Assembly: GCA_947452355.1 (NCBI GenBank) | Contig: CANGCU010000059.1 | Location: 1 to 6,963 of the forward strand | Length of the DNA stretch: 6,963 nucleotides | Reading direction: 5' to 3' | Source: Microbacteriaceae bacterium | Lineage (GTDB): Bacteria > Actinomycetota > Actinomycetes > Actinomycetales > Microbacteriaceae | Part shown: piece by piece, positions 6,821-6,963 of the stretch | Layout of the letters: every line of letters begins with the position of its first letter | How positions within the stretch are numbered: position 1 is the first letter of the stretch | The notes under the pieces: model-generated | What the model was told of the DNA's origin: nothing | Databases searched by the model: none | What the model saw: the letters and a program-made list of their open reading frames with translations, nothing else | Translations under genes and position numbers: made by a program

Positions 6821-6963
6821 TGGAACTTGACGACCTGTACCAACAAATCATTCTTGACCACAACAAAAAGCGCGTCGGGTACGGACTTCACGCGGGTGGT
6901 TTTCCCTCGCACCAATACAACCCAACGTGCGGCGACGAGTTAACCCTCACCGTTCGATTGAGC
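6820..6963 (+). CDS. sufU: SufU zinc-dependent sulfurtransferase / Fe-S assembly protein (N-terminal 48 codons, 3' end outside window)
   Basis: The visible N-terminus, [17 protein letters not shown], is the standard opening of the IscU/SufU (NifU-N) fold, and NPTCGDEL (34-41) holds the first conserved ligand Cys37 and Asp39. In Gram-positive SufU proteins these residues bind zinc together with two later Cys, and the zinc site accepts the persulfide sulfur from SufS Cys by ligand exchange. The later Cys residues, and the 18-21 residue insert that separates SufU from IscU, lie beyond the window. The SufU label rests on the adjacent group II desulfurase and on actinobacterial practice. The gene starts at the stop codon of sufS and is translationally coupled to it. 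Confidence 0.92.
   Translation, partial: MELDDLYQQIILDHNKKRVGYGLHAGGFPSHQYNPTCGDELTLTVRLS

Overview
The window is a GC-rich stretch of chromosomal core genes, most likely from an actinobacterium (Actinomycetota). The evidence is a GTP-type phosphoenolpyruvate carboxykinase, a RamB/ScfR-family regulator, a SufS-SufU pair, and several genes that seem to start with no 5' leader. The genus cannot be fixed from the sequence. No mobile element, CRISPR array, phage gene or clearly novel system is visible.

Layout. Everything is transcribed outward from a 99-bp divergent control region (2240-2338). Leftward (minus strand) lie pckG (398-2239) and then, after 71 bp, the first 108 codons of a Ser/Thr/Pro-rich lipoprotein that runs off the left edge (1-326). 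Rightward (plus strand) lie a RamB-like regulator (2339-3769), a tRNA-Arg with anticodon CCG (3786-3858), argS (3897-5555), sufS (5552-6820) and the first 48 codons of sufU (6820 to the right edge). argS/sufS overlap by 4 bases and sufS/sufU by 1 base, each with a good Shine-Dalgarno sequence, so argS-sufS-sufU reads as one translationally coupled operon. No gene-free stretch exceeds 100 bases.

How the genes work together. The RamB-like protein probably senses short-chain acyl metabolites and controls acetate/propionate and gluconeogenic carbon flow. Its divergent position makes pckG, the gluconeogenic step from oxaloacetate to PEP, a natural target. The second block joins arginine tRNA and its charging enzyme to the sulfur-mobilising pair of Fe-S cluster assembly, which is a less usual partnership.

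The most notable regulatory signal is that the four genes heading transcription units (lipoprotein, pckG, ramB, argS) each have a -10-like hexamer ending 6-7 bases before the start codon, while the two internal operon genes have strong ribosome-binding sites. This suggests leaderless mRNAs at the unit starts.
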